This document shows positions 37,791-50,900 of a DNA stretch of 64,000 bases, piece after piece. Position 1 is the stretch's first letter. Each line of letters begins with the position of its first letter. Origin of the DNA: Helopsaltes ochotensis (taxonomy: Eukaryota > Chordata > Aves > Passeriformes > Locustellidae); assembly GCA_013400155.1 (NCBI GenBank), contig VXBM01000194.1:245595-309594 (forward strand), given 5' to 3'. The notes below the pieces were generated by a model. It saw only the letters and a program-made list of their open reading frames with translations. It was not told the origin of the DNA and searched no databases. Both the position numbers and the translations under genes were made by a program.

Positions 37791-40700
37791 ACAGCTAGAG
37801 ACACAATTAGGTCCCTGTCTCTGCTAGTCAAGGAAATATAATGGAAGATTAGTATAAGTAATTACATTACACTGGTCAAAATAAAAGAGCTAAGCACTGC
37901 ATTTTCTTTCATGCCTGTACTCATTTGCCTGCTGGAAGTGGCAGTTCCTTAATGCCTTAGCTGTGATAATGCACTGTGGAAGTTTCATTGCAGGTGTACC
38001 TCTACCATTCTGTTCACTTCTTATGAAACAAAACTAAATAATGGCAACACAAAATGGTACTTTGCAACATATGCTGGAATAAACCCTTCTCTGACACACA
38101 ACAGCCAAACATGATGGTGGAGACATATGAGAGGATGGGCAATCTTCAGCACCCTGCTGGTAGCAAAGTACCACCCTGTAGTGATGTGACAGCCTAAAGT
38201 GCTCAATATAAACTATCTTGGCTGTGGGGGAAAAAAATTCTCATCCTTGAAAATTAATCCTTAAAAATCCAGCCCCCACATTTTTCCAATTTCCAATGTT
38301 CCTCTGAAACAGTTTGTACTAAAGCAAAGAGAGGTTTAGCATCAGACAGAGGTAGCTGGTGACTTTTCATCCCAACTGGAGGGGAGGGAGGGAAGGACTG
38401 GCTTTTCCCAATGACAGAATCTAGAATATGGGCTGTGGAGGGGCATATGCTCACATTATTAACAACAAAACTGGACTGCCAGGATGCCTTCCCCTCTGAT
38501 GTAAGGCATTGAAAAAGAGTTTTACACGAAGCAGGACGAACATCTGACCATCCATGGAGACCCCAAGACCTGCAGTACTTTCTGCAACAAATAATACCCT
38601 GTACTGCAACAACCTCGAGTCAGCATATGTGACTGATGCACACATGGTACTCACACAGCCAGACATGGTCAGAGCATGAGAACTTTTATCCTGAGCAATG
38701 TGCCGAAGTGTGCCTCTCACTCCGCCTTACTCGTTCAAGCCTTTCTGGGATAAAATTGCCTCACAATGCAATTTGTATTCAGAGAGGACAGAGGACCTTT
38801 TGATTTCTCCCCCTACTGTGGCCTCCTGCTTTCTGTTACCAGCCGTAATTGCAGTGCTGGTATGAAGCCACAAGCAGGCTGGCAGGGTAATGCCCTGCAC
38901 AAGATGGCTGGACAAAGGTGAGCCAATACAGCATCCATACCATTCCCATTCCAGCGAAGCAGCAGCCATGACTTGCAGCCGCCTCGGGCGCAGCCATCAC
39001 ACAGAAGTCCCCTAGGAGCAATTCACATTTTAGAGATTCCAGGCATGTCAGGAGAACACACACCTTTTTCTATACCCCTTGGGGCTACAATACACAGCAG
39101 GGGGATGCAAACCTCATTCCTAAGAATATCCTCCCCATTAAGGCTTATAAATGAGCTCAGCATAATCCAGTTCTACTGGTGATGGTCCACTGGGCATCAC
39201 TTTTTTAAATGTTGCCAAAGATTAAGAGTTCAGGTTGCTTCCTCAGCCCATGAATTTCATGTAGTATTATCAAGAAGTACTCAGTAAATCTTCAGCTGCT
39301 GCTATAAAATGAAATAAAATTACCAATAAGCACTATTTTTAACCACGCAACATTTACTCATTATGCAAGCTATGCTTCTCTGTCATTCTCTCATAGGGAA
39401 AAATGCCTAATTACTTACATTATATCTCACTGGAAATACAACAAATAAAACAAGAAAGGCTAGTGAAGGATGAAAATAATGGCAACATGTGGTACAGGGG
39501 CTGACCTTAGGAGAGAGAGATATTTATCCTAAAGATATGCAAATTATAACAGGAGTTTTGAGAATAACACTGCCAATTAAGAAAACTGTCTGTCTCATAT
39601 CAAGGAAGACATTTTCCTAAATAATATTTGCTTAAGCTTAACCTATACTGTTCTGCTTGTGTGTATAGGGGTGGAGACCAGTAGCATACAAGACAAACTA
39701 CATCCTGACTTCGCCCCCCAATGTACTTTCTGCTGCTCTTTGAGGCTATAGCTCAGTGCAATTCAGAAAGGTATTTTTCTCAAAACTTTGTGGCCATCAC
39801 TTATGTCTTAACATATGGTCAGTTTGACAAAATCTTTAGCAGCCTTATGGCTTAATACCTGCATACACATATATGCTGGTTTTACCTTAACAGGCAATGG
39901 TAAAATCCCCTATATTTTTTCCTTTCAGCTGATCCCCTGTCACTTGCACACCTTTGCACGAAGAGGTACATACTGAGAAAAAATAATAGTAATAATAATA
40001 AGTAGTGACATTACATTTCTGCAAACACAATGGACAGCCACTTCTGAGGAAAGCTCTATGTCTTCCTCCACACAAAACCTCCAGAGCAGCTGCTACTTAC
40101 TAGTAGTCTATAAAGCTGCTCACCCATGAATGTGCTGGATATGCTTGGTTTTCTATCAGATATGCATAAAGGTAGTGGTGTGGCACACATTAGAATTCAT
40201 TACTGCAATTTTTGTGGTGTTGTTTCTTTTTTCCCCCAGAGGTATATTCAGGCCAAATCAGTGGCCTCCATAAAGGGCAGATGATGCTGTGCACAGCTTG
40301 GAAATCCATCCATGAGGGAGAGTGACATGAAAGATGTATTAGATTGCTGTACCTTCTGGGGCCACTGTTGTCATTTTTGTGGAGAGGCACCTGTTACATG
40401 AAAAGTATTTACCAGATTTGACAAAATGGGGTGTAAGTGGACATGAAGCCTTAAAAATCTATACAAAATCGAAAGAGCAAATGCTTAAAGGGCACCACAG
40501 CCATCATTCCTATACAAGCAGTACAGCACTGGGAAGAACACTGATGCACTAAGATTAGTGTGAAAGGTTCCTAGCAATGACTACCTGCTAAATACAATGT
40601 AATTAGAGAACACTTCCCTAATTTGAATTAAATGCAAATACTTGGATATGTGAGTGAGCACATTACATTACATGGTATTAGCATATTAAGTACATTTTAA

Positions 40701-40869
40701 GCCCTGTTCTCAAGCATCTGAATTTTTACCTAAAATGGCAGTCAGGCATAACACAGTATTTCCACACTAGGGGCAGGAGGGGGACTGGAAAACTTGGTGA
40801 GGCATGAAAAATTGAATTTCAGCAAGGCAATGGAAAGGACATTGTTGGGCAATTACAGTGCTCCAGTGT

Positions 40870-41085
40870 TTGCCATTCGCAAAGGCTGCAGTCATCTGCA
40901 GCGACAGCGTGGTGCACGGCTCCCCCAAGGCACGGCACTCCAGTTAAATCAATTTGTCAGGAGCGGGGCTGCTGCCTCCCTACTGCAGAGGAGGCCCACC
41001 GGAGCGGGGGACAGCTGGGGTGCACAGCTGTCTCTCTGCAGCAGATCAATTAGAACATCAAAATTCATCTGCTAATTAGCAAGCA
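40870..41085. promoter_or_regulatory. Candidate regulatory element: CpG-rich patch with homeodomain-type palindrome
   Basis: Eight CpG dinucleotides fall within about 130 bases (40878-41006), in a neighbourhood that otherwise has almost none. The patch is followed by AGATCAATTAG (41043-41053) and a perfect 10-base palindrome GCTAATTAGC (41071-41080) holding the TAATTA homeodomain core. AAATCAATTTGTCAGG (about 40946-40961) also resembles adjoining PBX and MEIS half-sites. Retained CpGs next to developmental-factor sites are typical of enhancers in gene deserts. The function is inferred only. No transcript or TATA element is evident. Confidence 0.25.
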
Positions 41086-44013
41086 TGTACAGAGGGGAAA
41101 GAAACTTCCCTTAAATGAATCATTTCCATGTATTAATGAATTCAGTGACATCCCACATTTAGAACCCAGCCCAACAAGAAGAGACAGCCACAAGAAACAC
41201 CAGCTAGCACGACACAACCATTTCATTATTGCAAAAGGTGATCCTACTGCTGAGGTGAAAATAAAACTCCCTACAACTAAAAATTTGCACTTCCAATATT
41301 AGTGAAAGAAGACCCACATCTAGTAGAGCTACTAATGTCTGATCCCATTGCAAACACTGACCACTGTAAGACTGCACTGAGGGCAAATATGAGTGGAACC
41401 AGGAAAAATACAAATCACAGTCAGCCTGGCATGCTGTTTGCTTTGGAACATGTTGAAACTCCCTTGACTTCTGTGATTGAGAACTGGGCCTCAGGTCAGC
41501 AGTTGTTATCCTTGTTTTTATTTATTTTTATATTCAACCTTTGCGTTGTTATTAGAAAGACACTTACTGTTTATTCATATGTTGCAATGTTGCTGAGAGT
41601 GTTTTTACAAGAGAACTTGGCCAAAGTCAGCTGCTGTTCCAGTGCCATTTCAAGGCTTAGCAGAACAAGGTCACTAATATTTTTTTTTCCTGACAGTTTT
41701 AGCTTGTCTGTCACAGACAAGAAAACACAAATCAACAATAACATACTACATTTTTTACCAGGGCTCAGAGCATAGCTGTTAATTCTTGCACACACAGCTC
41801 CCAAATCTAGGAGAAGCCGGTACACTGACTGCTAATACACAGAAAATTAATTTCTTCAGTTGGGAAGAGCCCCACTAACCTCCTTTGTTACTTCCAGTGC
41901 CTTGCCCATCACAGCCTAATTGCAATGGACTTGAGCAGCTCTTCTTTGGATACAAAGCACAAACCCTTTGTTCTTGAAAGTTTGAGAATGCTTGTAAAAT
42001 GCGTATGTTGTTGGAAGTGCTCAAGGAAAAGGGAACAATGGTGTGGAGAGCACTAAGACAAAATGACCTCCTAGAAACAGCAGCATAGTAAAGGAAACTC
42101 TAAATCTGGCATCTGCAATAACCCTACTGCTCATCTAAGCAGCTGACTCACTAAATTCAATACATTTTCCCAGGGAATTATCTTTTTTAAGGCTGTGTTT
42201 TCCTACAACTGTATGTTGTACATGTAGGACCTCACAACTGTAGATTCGATTTTCAGGCCATTTGGCATCAGATAATCAACTAAAAATCATTATTTTGAAA
42301 TAGATTGCTGTAACCCACAGCTCGATGAAGCCACAACACAGAATTCCTAGTTGGAAACTATATTATTTAACCTGACAAACAGGTGCTAACTGCCTACCTT
42401 TTTCTCAGATCTCTAGTTTCTTACCAAGATTTTTTCCCTTTTATTCTTTTAAGGACACTAATTAAAACCAAAACTGTATTGGATGGCTGAAAACAGAGCC
42501 ACACGAGAATATCAGCACGTGAGGAGCTGAACTCTCCAAGGGAAGGCTATGAAATGTTATTGCCAGCTCTGCTGCAGTAAGACAAAGTGCCACAGAGAGC
42601 CACGTCCGTTCTCATCTATGAGGGAGGTCAGCTGAAAATAAGTCACAGAGGAAGTCAACCAAGATAGTGAAGTGCCCCCACTTGCCTTGCAGTAACAAAG
42701 AGTGTGTATGAAAAATGTTTAATAATATGAGGAAGCTTTATCACCACCCTCACTCCTTTTCAAATCCTGCACTGGACTTTCATCTTGCACAATTTCCATT
42801 ACACCCAATGATGCTAATGTGTGAGCTGGAAGAGTGTGACCCACCAAGTATTACAGCTTTAATCTGCCATTTAGTATCAAATTTCTTTCTTAAGTGAGGA
42901 TTGCTGAATACATGAAGCACTGAGCTATAATACATACTCCATTAAAAGCAGTCCAGAAAATGTGACATTCTTCTTATCATATTACCTCAGTTACTGGCAG
43001 AATAATATAATTATGATTCACATTGGAGTGGCCTACAGAATGGATTTAATCAAATTTTAATATAAAATACAGCCACTTAGAGCATATTCTATTCAGTAGC
43101 TTGCTCAGTCAAGATGCTGGGTAGGGAGGGGAATTGCAGTTATCATTCCCAGTAACAGGACAACAATTGCTTTTAAGTCAAATATGGCATCAGGATGTTT
43201 AAGCACACATTAGAGGATGCACTGGTGTCACTGCTACTGTGCTGTACTCTGTATATAATTCAGCATGGATGCCTGCTGTGTCATTTTCAGTCCCTTAGGC
43301 TTACAATATAAAGACCTGAAAGAAATTGGTATCTGATTGTGTATAGCAAGAAATAAGTAATTCATTCACTGAGAAAAAGTCTTAAGCTTCCTACATTCAT
43401 GCAGATCAAGTGGCTGGATTCTCTTCTGAAGGACATCAGTGCAAATTCAGAGCATAGTCATCAAAAGCACACCAGTTCTGAGTTGGTTTCTCCTGATTTG
43501 ATTATAAACAGATGACTTAGAAGTTCAGTGTGTTCCATGTATTAGATCTTGAGTAACTCCAAATGCAAAGAAATACTGTGATAAGTGTGCAAAATTCTCA
43601 CCTCATGAATAGTTTCTCAGAGACTCTGCTTGGGAACTATGGTTTCAAGTGTTCAGATATGAAACTAAATGCAGAAAAAGCACAAAGGATACACAAGAGG
43701 AGAGGTACTAGATAAAAAAGGCATTTTGCATGTCGGTAGGCTCATTCTGCACATCTTATGCAGCACAGAAATTCAGCTTTGTTGCTCTTCAGTTTTAAGG
43801 CTCTAGCAAGGCACTCACACTCTGGTAACAGGAAGAGCTGTGCCAAGCTAAAAATTCAGTGCCAGCTACCTTTTAGTTTACTGCATCCAAGGGTCCACCC
43901 GTACACTTTACAACTATTCACATTTTATCCATTTAACTATGATATTCTAGCTGTTTATGAGTTTTTCTTCTTGAAGGTAGATTGAGCCCACAGATTCCAT
44001 GAATATCATTAAT

Positions 44014-44077
44014 GGGTTTTGTTGTTTTATTTTGTTGGAGTTTGGCTTTTGGGGTTTTTTGTTTGTTGCTTTTTTTA
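44014..44077. repeat. T/G-rich low-complexity tract
   Basis: This plus-strand stretch of T with G runs (GGGTTTTGTTGTTTTA, GGGGTTTTTTGTTTGTTG) resembles the tract at 6152-6267. It ends about 170 bases before the 3' end of the neighbouring minus-strand CR1. Confidence 0.85.
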
Positions 44078-44244
44078 AAAACCTGGTCCATCTGCTCGTC
44101 TCCTAGGGCTCTCACCACAACCCTCACTGCCTCAGAGCATCTGCTTCCTTTTCTTTCCTTACAGTAGATCCAATTGCTCCTTTCCCTTTGCTTTCTTCTG
44201 TTAACTTCTTGTTGGTTTCTATCTCCTATGTCTGATCATCTTTG

Positions 44245-44625
44245 TTCATTCACAGAATTAGCACACAGTTTGGTTGAAATACACTTTAAAGACCATGTAG
44301 TTTCAATCCTCTTTCAATGGGCAGGGACACCTTCCATGAACTAGAACAAAACCAGAACTAGGTTTCTCAAAGCACTAGCCAGCCTGGAATGGGGCATCCA
44401 CAACTTCTCTGGGTAATCTGCTCCAGTGCATCATCACCCTCACTGTAAAGAAGTTTTTCCTTACATTTAAACCTACCCTCCTTCACTTTAAGGCCATCAC
44501 CCCTTGACCTACCACTACAGACCCTTGTGAGAAGTCCCTCTCCAGCTCACTCCTAGTACCTTTAGGTACTGGAAGGCCCAAGTCTCACCAGAGCCTTCTC
44601 TTTCCCAGACTTCTCCATCTTTTAA
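44245..44625 (-). mobile_element. CR1 LINE 3' fragment
   Basis: Reading the plus strand, the order is the antisense CR1 tail: CACAGAATTAG, TTTAAAGACCATGTAG, GGGCAGGGACACCTTCCAT, GTTTCTCAAAGC, CCAGCCTGGAATGGG, TGTAAAGAAGTTTTTCCTTA, GGTACTGGAAGGCC and GAGCCTTCTCTTTCCCAG. These match the last 380 bases of CR1 ORF2 and 3' UTR with moderate divergence. The copy is 5'-truncated, the usual outcome of LINE insertion, and cannot be active. Beyond 44625 the match fades. Confidence 0.9.
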
Positions 44626-45427
44626 TCTCAGCCAAAACAGAGCATCAACCCCTCCTCCCTGACATTAGAAACCTCACTGATTTTCAAGTCATGAACCCTG
44701 ATGTCTTTTTGTCTATTAGAAATTTACTCTTGCTCTCCTTTGCCCCTGTGCATGTGGCTGAAGACCATCCCTCTTTTCCACTTTTTTCACTCTGAACTCA
44801 CTTGTTCTTCTGCCTCATTACAAAGTATGAGAACTGTCCAGATATCCCACCTCCCACAAGCATTTTTACAAATACTGTTTGTACAAATACATCTGCCATT
44901 TCCATTTTTTAACCTCTTGCAGTCTGGCTTCTTTTTCTTGGACAAAATCCTGTCTTCACTGAAGGCTCTACTATCTTCTTTTTGGTGAGGTTTTTTTTGA
45001 TGTTGTCTTTTTGCTAGTTTTTGCAACTCTCAGTACATTCAGGATTTCTAGAATTGTTATCTTCTTGTGATTATGCCAGACCCTTCTTCAGATCTTTCAC
45101 ATTTCACTCCCACTCCTACCTAAGGAGTGAAAGAGGTAGGCGGGTGAACAGGAAGTGATAGATTCAGCCACACCAAGCACATGGGACACAAAGTCCTGTA
45201 CCCCACCTAGGGGAGGAAAACATGGAAGGGAAAAAAACAGAAACACAAAGATAAGAAAGATATGGAAATAAAGAAAAGGACAAAGAATCTAAGAAATTCA
45301 AGCACAGTTAGAAGACAAGAATAAAGGAACGAAAACTGTATGCAGTACAGGCTGAAACAGAAAAAATAGTGAGGGAAGTATTTCAAGCTTAAAAGGATAT
45401 TTAAAAACCCCTAGAATTAGGTACGTA

Positions 45428-45503
45428 AGCTCAGTTATAATTTTAGAAAAAGAAATTTTCCTAATAGCTCAGTTATAATTTTAGGAGAAGAAATTTTCCT
45501 AAT
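45428..45503. repeat. 38-bp tandem duplication
   Basis: Unit 1 (45428-45465) and unit 2 (45466-45503) both begin AGCTCAGTTATAATTTTAG and end GAAATTTTCCTAAT. They differ at only two positions. Such near identity in neutral DNA points to a recent slippage or repair duplication that may vary between individuals. Confidence 0.95.
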
Positions 45504-45601
45504 ACAATGAAATGTCAATGAAAATCACCTTGTCTTAGCAGAAGGTATATAAAATCCATTTCTCAAGTTTTTACTAATCTTTATCTTTTTCTTGAAAACA
45601 G

Positions 45602-45769
45602 GGAAGGAATGAGTTTGGTTTCATCAGCTATTCCAAGCCAGTGGTGCATCTCTACAACCATGGCAACAAAAAGCTGACTTCCTGCTGCCAGGATCTCCTA
45701 TGGGAGCTACAAAGGCAGTGCAGTACTGGGACCATGATCGGCACCAAGAGTAGCGTGCTGTGGTTTTAG
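45602..45769 (+). other. Candidate terminal exon, unrecognised product
   Basis: A TACTAAT branch-point consensus (45572-45578), a T-rich tract and AAAACAG at 45601 form a good 3' splice site. The frame beginning exactly at 45602 is open for 55 codons to a TAG at 45767-45769. An AATAAA follows at 46012-46017. The peptide is compositionally ordinary, starting GRNEFGFISYSKPVV, and has a Cys-Cys pair near residue 30. I cannot assign a family. A loose resemblance of its first residues to the GAPDH C-terminus does not hold up over the upstream DNA. No partner exon was proven, so chance remains a real option. Confidence 0.22.
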
Positions 45770-46153
45770 AGCTCTGTAATAGCACAGCTACTTCTTGTGT
45801 TTCTTACCATGTATGCCAGCCACAGTAGCCCTCGCTTGGTTTAGGATTATTTTCCAAGGAATTTACGCTCATAACAGCTTTTTAAATCTATAAGTATTAT
45901 ACATTTTTTTTTTCTCCTCAGAGCTAGACAACTAGCTACGGAAAACCTGTTTTGTTTAAAAACATGTATCCTACTTCCAAACAGAAGATTTAGTTTTCCC
46001 AGGTTATTAAAAATAAACAAGAAATCCACTATATTTTAACTGAAGATTGGCTTCAAAGACCAACTCAAAAGTACTATAGATAACTTCAAACAAAATATAA
46101 CCTATTGAACTGATGTCCACATAAATTCTATTTGATTAAAATTATGCTCAGTT

Positions 46154-46234
46154 GTTAATATATAAACATAAAATTTATAATGAAGACAGATGTTAATATC
46201 TAAACTAAACATACTATTTATAATGAAAACAGAT
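46154..46234. repeat. Imperfect tandem duplication, about 40 bp
   Basis: Two copies start GTTAATAT and end TTTATAATGAARACAGAT, at 46154-46191 and 46192-46234. The second copy has a few extra bases and several substitutions, so this duplication is older than the one at 45428. Confidence 0.75.
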
Positions 46235-47909
46235 CATTAAATACTGTGATTGCTGTCAGAAATATTTCAACAAACAACAGAAGTGTGTTATGCAAAATTA
46301 AAGTATTAGATAGGTCATCTTCAAAGTTAATGTAGGATATCCCAATCTGAAGATCACTCTTTTCTCAGGTAAAAGACTGAGCTTTTGCTTTTCTTCCTAA
46401 TTTACATGTTTTAGAATAATCTACATTATAACTATGGTACTTCCATCAGTTCCAGAAATATGCCCTTTCTGTACTACTTTTCCATTTATCAAGGCGATGA
46501 TGAATACAAAAATCAAACCTATCATAAATTATCACAATAAAGCAATTGAATATATCAGAAGTTGAGTAAAGAAAGATGTTGAAGTAATCTGTCTTGCCAA
46601 GTGGAATGACAGAAAAGGAGCAGTGCAGGGGGCAATGCTATGCATGGAAGAGAAATCAATGGAAGGGTCCCTGTTTCCCTGACTGCTTGGTGTATTTTCC
46701 TGCCCAGTTCTCTCTAGTAGGTTAATACTGTGCTGTCACAACCATGATAGCCTTGATGATTGTATTGACAAGAAATCATGATCTACAGCAGATCCGCTTT
46801 TACGGACTGGCCGGATAAGCCCTTCCATTAACAATACTAATCAGATAAAGTATTCCTAATGGATGACCCTGCATCTGGTTAGAGTGAACTGTTCTGTTTA
46901 GTATGTATATGCTGTGTTTTTCATCCAGGATCAAGATGTCACTGCTAAGAATTTATACACTAGGTTTGGAAAATTGGTTATAATTTCTCTCTACATCTGC
47001 TGCAGCTTTGGAAAACTGAGAGCTAGTTCTTTGTTCCTGTCATTAAATCAGATTATTCTCATGCATTGCTAAAGGTTTCTGTGACCCAAAAACAAACAAG
47101 GGACTAACATGTAAAGACTCCTGAGGAATTAATGTATATATTCAATTTTTGCTCCTGGTGTAAAGGAGTTATCTATTAAAATGTGTCCTGATAATCACAT
47201 TTCTAGGTAAAACGTATTATGAAACTAAAGGTGTAACAGCCATTTGACAGGTAAGTTGCATAAAACTATAGTGCTCTGAGCCCTAATCTCTTCATGTAGC
47301 TATAAAATATTTAAAGTACACACTGTTTACAGGCAGTAAACAGATAGCAGTGATAAATCCCTTTTCAGAAAAAAACCCAAACCCTTGTTCTGTGAGATTT
47401 ATTGAAATGAGAGAAATCTTAGGAGGTGCAAAATCCACAAGATTTACTTGCCAAGAGATTCCCCATGCTCTTCTCCATGAAAAGAATGACATCTGTGCCA
47501 AAGTGAGGATAAAAATGGTTTTCCTTCAGTCCTGTGACGGGTTTACCACCAGCTAAAGCTTTTACAGCAGTTGTCTTCAGTCAGTGAAAATCTCCCTACT
47601 GGCAGCACAGATAACAGAACTTGCTTGGCTTTTTTCTTTTGCAGTATAACATTGAAAAAAAAGAGCAAAACATCACCAATTTGTAGCAGCATTATTTCAT
47701 ACCTATCTTGAGGAGTCAGTCCAAAATCTGTTATAGTCTGGACTTCAACAAGAAATTGGAACTGAAGTCATACTGTTTTGATCCTTCCCACTTTAGTATT
47801 TGTTTCATAGAAGTGTATCATGGTCTCTGCAAACTGTGGCTGGTTTTAAATTTAAAGTAAAATTTAGGGCTCTTGCAATGTGGCCCAGAAGACAGATTTT
47901 TTGCTTCAA

Positions 47910-47943
47910 TATTGCAATTTTTACAGTATTGCAATGTTTACAG
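47910..47943. repeat. 17-bp tandem duplication
   Basis: TATTGCAATTTTTACAG (47910-47926) is repeated directly as TATTGCAATGTTTACAG (47927-47943), with one difference. Confidence 0.9.
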
Positions 47944-50900
47944 TAGAGACACAGGGGCATGTCTCTCTACAGGCTAACACAGGAATTAAAGCTGCAAACT
48001 GTTCAAAGGATTTATCCCATTTCAACTTACTGGCTTGTCTCCTATCATTTCTTCATTTTTTTCCTCTAGATCAAACATCACTTGCTACTCTATTAGGGAG
48101 AGCTAGTAATATACTCTTAAAAAAGCCAAGTTACAGAAAAGCTAGCAGAATTCTTAAACCCCCCATGCCTAAGCAAATCCCCAGTTAAATGCTTCTGTTT
48201 AATGAGGATGTTGAATACTGAGAGACAGTTTATTACCAGCAAGGGCCTTGGAAAGTCAAATCTTCCCCCACCTATGGATTTCCTATTTTTGAGATGCAAC
48301 TGTAATGTATAATGCAGTTACGAAAGAACACTTATGCCCAAAACTTCCATTGCTTTGGTATTAAGAACTTGAGCTGCACTAACTGGGAAGAAAATGGGCT
48401 TTTAGAATACCAGTGATTTTCAAACATGTTTTACCTTGGCCCCCGCAAAGTTCTGGAACCTAAATGACCTATACTCAGCAGTATGAGCAATGCTGAATAT
48501 TGCAAGGCTAACTCATAAGGGCACACTTGTTGACTCACATATTGTACAAAGAAGCTAAATGACATTTTCCTATCAGGTTACTAATAATCTCTCTATAAAA
48601 AAAGAACAGACAATGCAATTTCATCTCTTAAAAGTGGCTTTTGCCAACCTGCAAATCTCAATTTTACTTTCAATCAATGCAAATTCCAGGGTTTTTCAAG
48701 AGTTATCTCCCCCTCACATCAAAACAATGCTGTGCCAAAGCTTTTACAAGGATTACTTGTTTTTTTTTAGGTGCAGTCAGGTTTGGATGACCTTTCAACT
48801 TTAATGCTTTGATCTAAATATTGTCATGCCCTAAGTAGCTTGGTTGTGGTCTAGTGCCATGCAGAAACAATGCGTGGGGTCATTTCTGTGTATCTTTTTG
48901 CCAAATTATGCTGCCTTCCACTTGTGGTTGGAAACAGGTGCCAGGTAACTGTAATTGAACTCTTATCTCTCTTCTCCATAATTCATCTATTTTTCTTTAA
49001 ACTTCAACAGCTTAAAGCCTTGCAGAATGCAGCTCTACAGGACCATGCCAAAAAATACCATAAAACAGACCTTAACCCAGCACAGTTCATTTGGCTCCTT
49101 TAAGGACAGAGAGAGATTCATACAGTATAAATGTGTGCCCTTAACTTTCTCTGGTACTTTTCAGCCCCAATGCACAAGGTGGACAATGCAAGAAAGAGGA
49201 GAGTTTTGGTAAAGGAGGAATTGAGCTGTTAATTTCTACAGTTTCCAAAGTTTTAAGGATTATTTTTTCTCTCTGAAATACAAAGAACAAAGCAACCTTT
49301 GCAAAATACGCCTTCTACAAACAAGCCAAGCTTGCATTTAGGAAGAGCATCAAAAAGCACAGACCATAAGAAAGCCAGAGGGCAGCTGCAGCTTGGTGTC
49401 AGCTCAGCCATTCTTGCCTGGGTTTCTGCCTGAGCACAGAGCCTGGGAGGAGCACATGGCAGAGGAACAAGCAGCCCCAGGAGGACCAGGCTGGAGAGAC
49501 CATGCAGTCCACACTGTTCCATAAGTGCTCTTCAGAACTGTCATACATACAGAAAACTATTTTTACCTGTGTTTTGGGGGTGATATTGATGCTGTATATG
49601 CTTCTGTAGGGATAGGAAAGTACACAATTGAAGAAGTACCTCTCATAACCTCTAAGCATCTCCTGACCATTGCTTAAAGGCAGGTGGTTTCATTAAAGAG
49701 CTGAAAGCATTTGTTTCCATCAACTCGTGGGAGTAAGTTGTCAGGAGTCCCTCTGACTATTCTTACCACTAATATGGCACCACAGTGTTACCTGACTGCT
49801 GCTTCAGCTCTAATAGGTCTGTGATTTAACTGTGAGAAATTCTCAGCCTCAGTCATTCTGCTCTCCTGGCATCATAAGCATGTACCCCAGAGTTTAACTA
49901 CTCAGCTAAAATACTGCTGTCACCCTATACATACAATGTAAGAAAAAGGTGATTTTCACAAAGGAACTCATCTATTCATTTCCTTTCAGGGCCTTTCATT
50001 TCCCTTAATTTGTTGCTCAGCTGTCCTTTTATTTTTATTAGACTCATTTGCTGTGTTAGCAATTGCAAAATGATTTGAGGTTAGCATGGCTTTTTCCCCC
50101 CTCCCAGAAAAAAAAAGATAGATTGCCAGTGGATTTCCATTCTTTAGGAAAAGGGGAGAGTTTTGCTTTGAGGCTGGCAAGTTATTTAGATAACCTGGTG
50201 GCTTCAGGCAACATCACAAAATGAAATTATATGGTTTCAGTAAAATGAAAGGAGGAAGGTCACCAGTATCACAGCAGTGCTCCAGTAAAATGCAGTACAA
50301 TTAAATTCCATGAGCTGCAGCTTCCCTACCTGCATTCAGAGTGGTCTGCGACACCTACAAGCTCCAGTCACCCGAACTGAAAGAATCTTTTCCTGCTCAA
50401 GACTGCTGCCAAAAGCTATGATCAGATATGAGCATATTCCATGAAGAGGACAGTTACTTGAGATGACAGCTACTTTGAGGGAAACAAAGTCTGGGCTGAC
50501 GTCCACTCCAGGCAATCCCAGTGATTTCAGTGCATAATTCAGGTTACAACAACCTCCAATGGGTTCCATAACGAAAAAAAAGGCAGCAGGGAATCCCAAA
50601 TAAAAAACAGAAACAATGCCACATCACTAAAAACACCATGTTCTGTCAGAAAGAAGCCAAATTCCACCCTAAACACTTTATAGGGTTAACCTCTTTCTAT
50701 AAACCTTCAAACAAAAATCCCACATGTATACATAAAATAAAAGACTATGATATAAATATATATGAATGAGCTCTGACCTTCCTCCTGGCTTGTCCATATG
50801 ACTAAAATAATGACATCTGCTTAAGGTCAGAGGTCTGGAATATTCGAATGCTGTCCCTGTAGCATATGTGTTCCAAAGGCAGGCTACACTGTCATGGATA

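Larger units (their letters stand above)
37791..44244. other. Unique non-coding DNA
   Basis: No gene is recognised. A short AAT repeat is at about 39983-40003. The CpG-rich patch at 40870-41085 is listed separately. The 157-codon open frame at 41302-41775 has no recognisable domain and is within chance expectation. A T/G-rich tract (44014-44077) lies just before the CR1 copy. Confidence 0.5.

Noticed and set aside
41302..41775. 157-codon plus-strand open frame with a hydrophobic middle
   Set aside because: It is within chance length and has no recognised motif. The hydrophobic part comes from a T-rich stretch.
45602..45680. Possible GAPDH processed pseudogene (NEFG-like start and CATGGCA near the end)
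   Set aside because: The similarity is limited to a few short words and there is no match in the preceding sequence where the rest of the coding region should be.
47213..47250. Plus-strand segment between TTTCTAG and CAG|GTAAGTT
   Set aside because: All frames contain stops. It could at most be a non-coding exon, with no other support.
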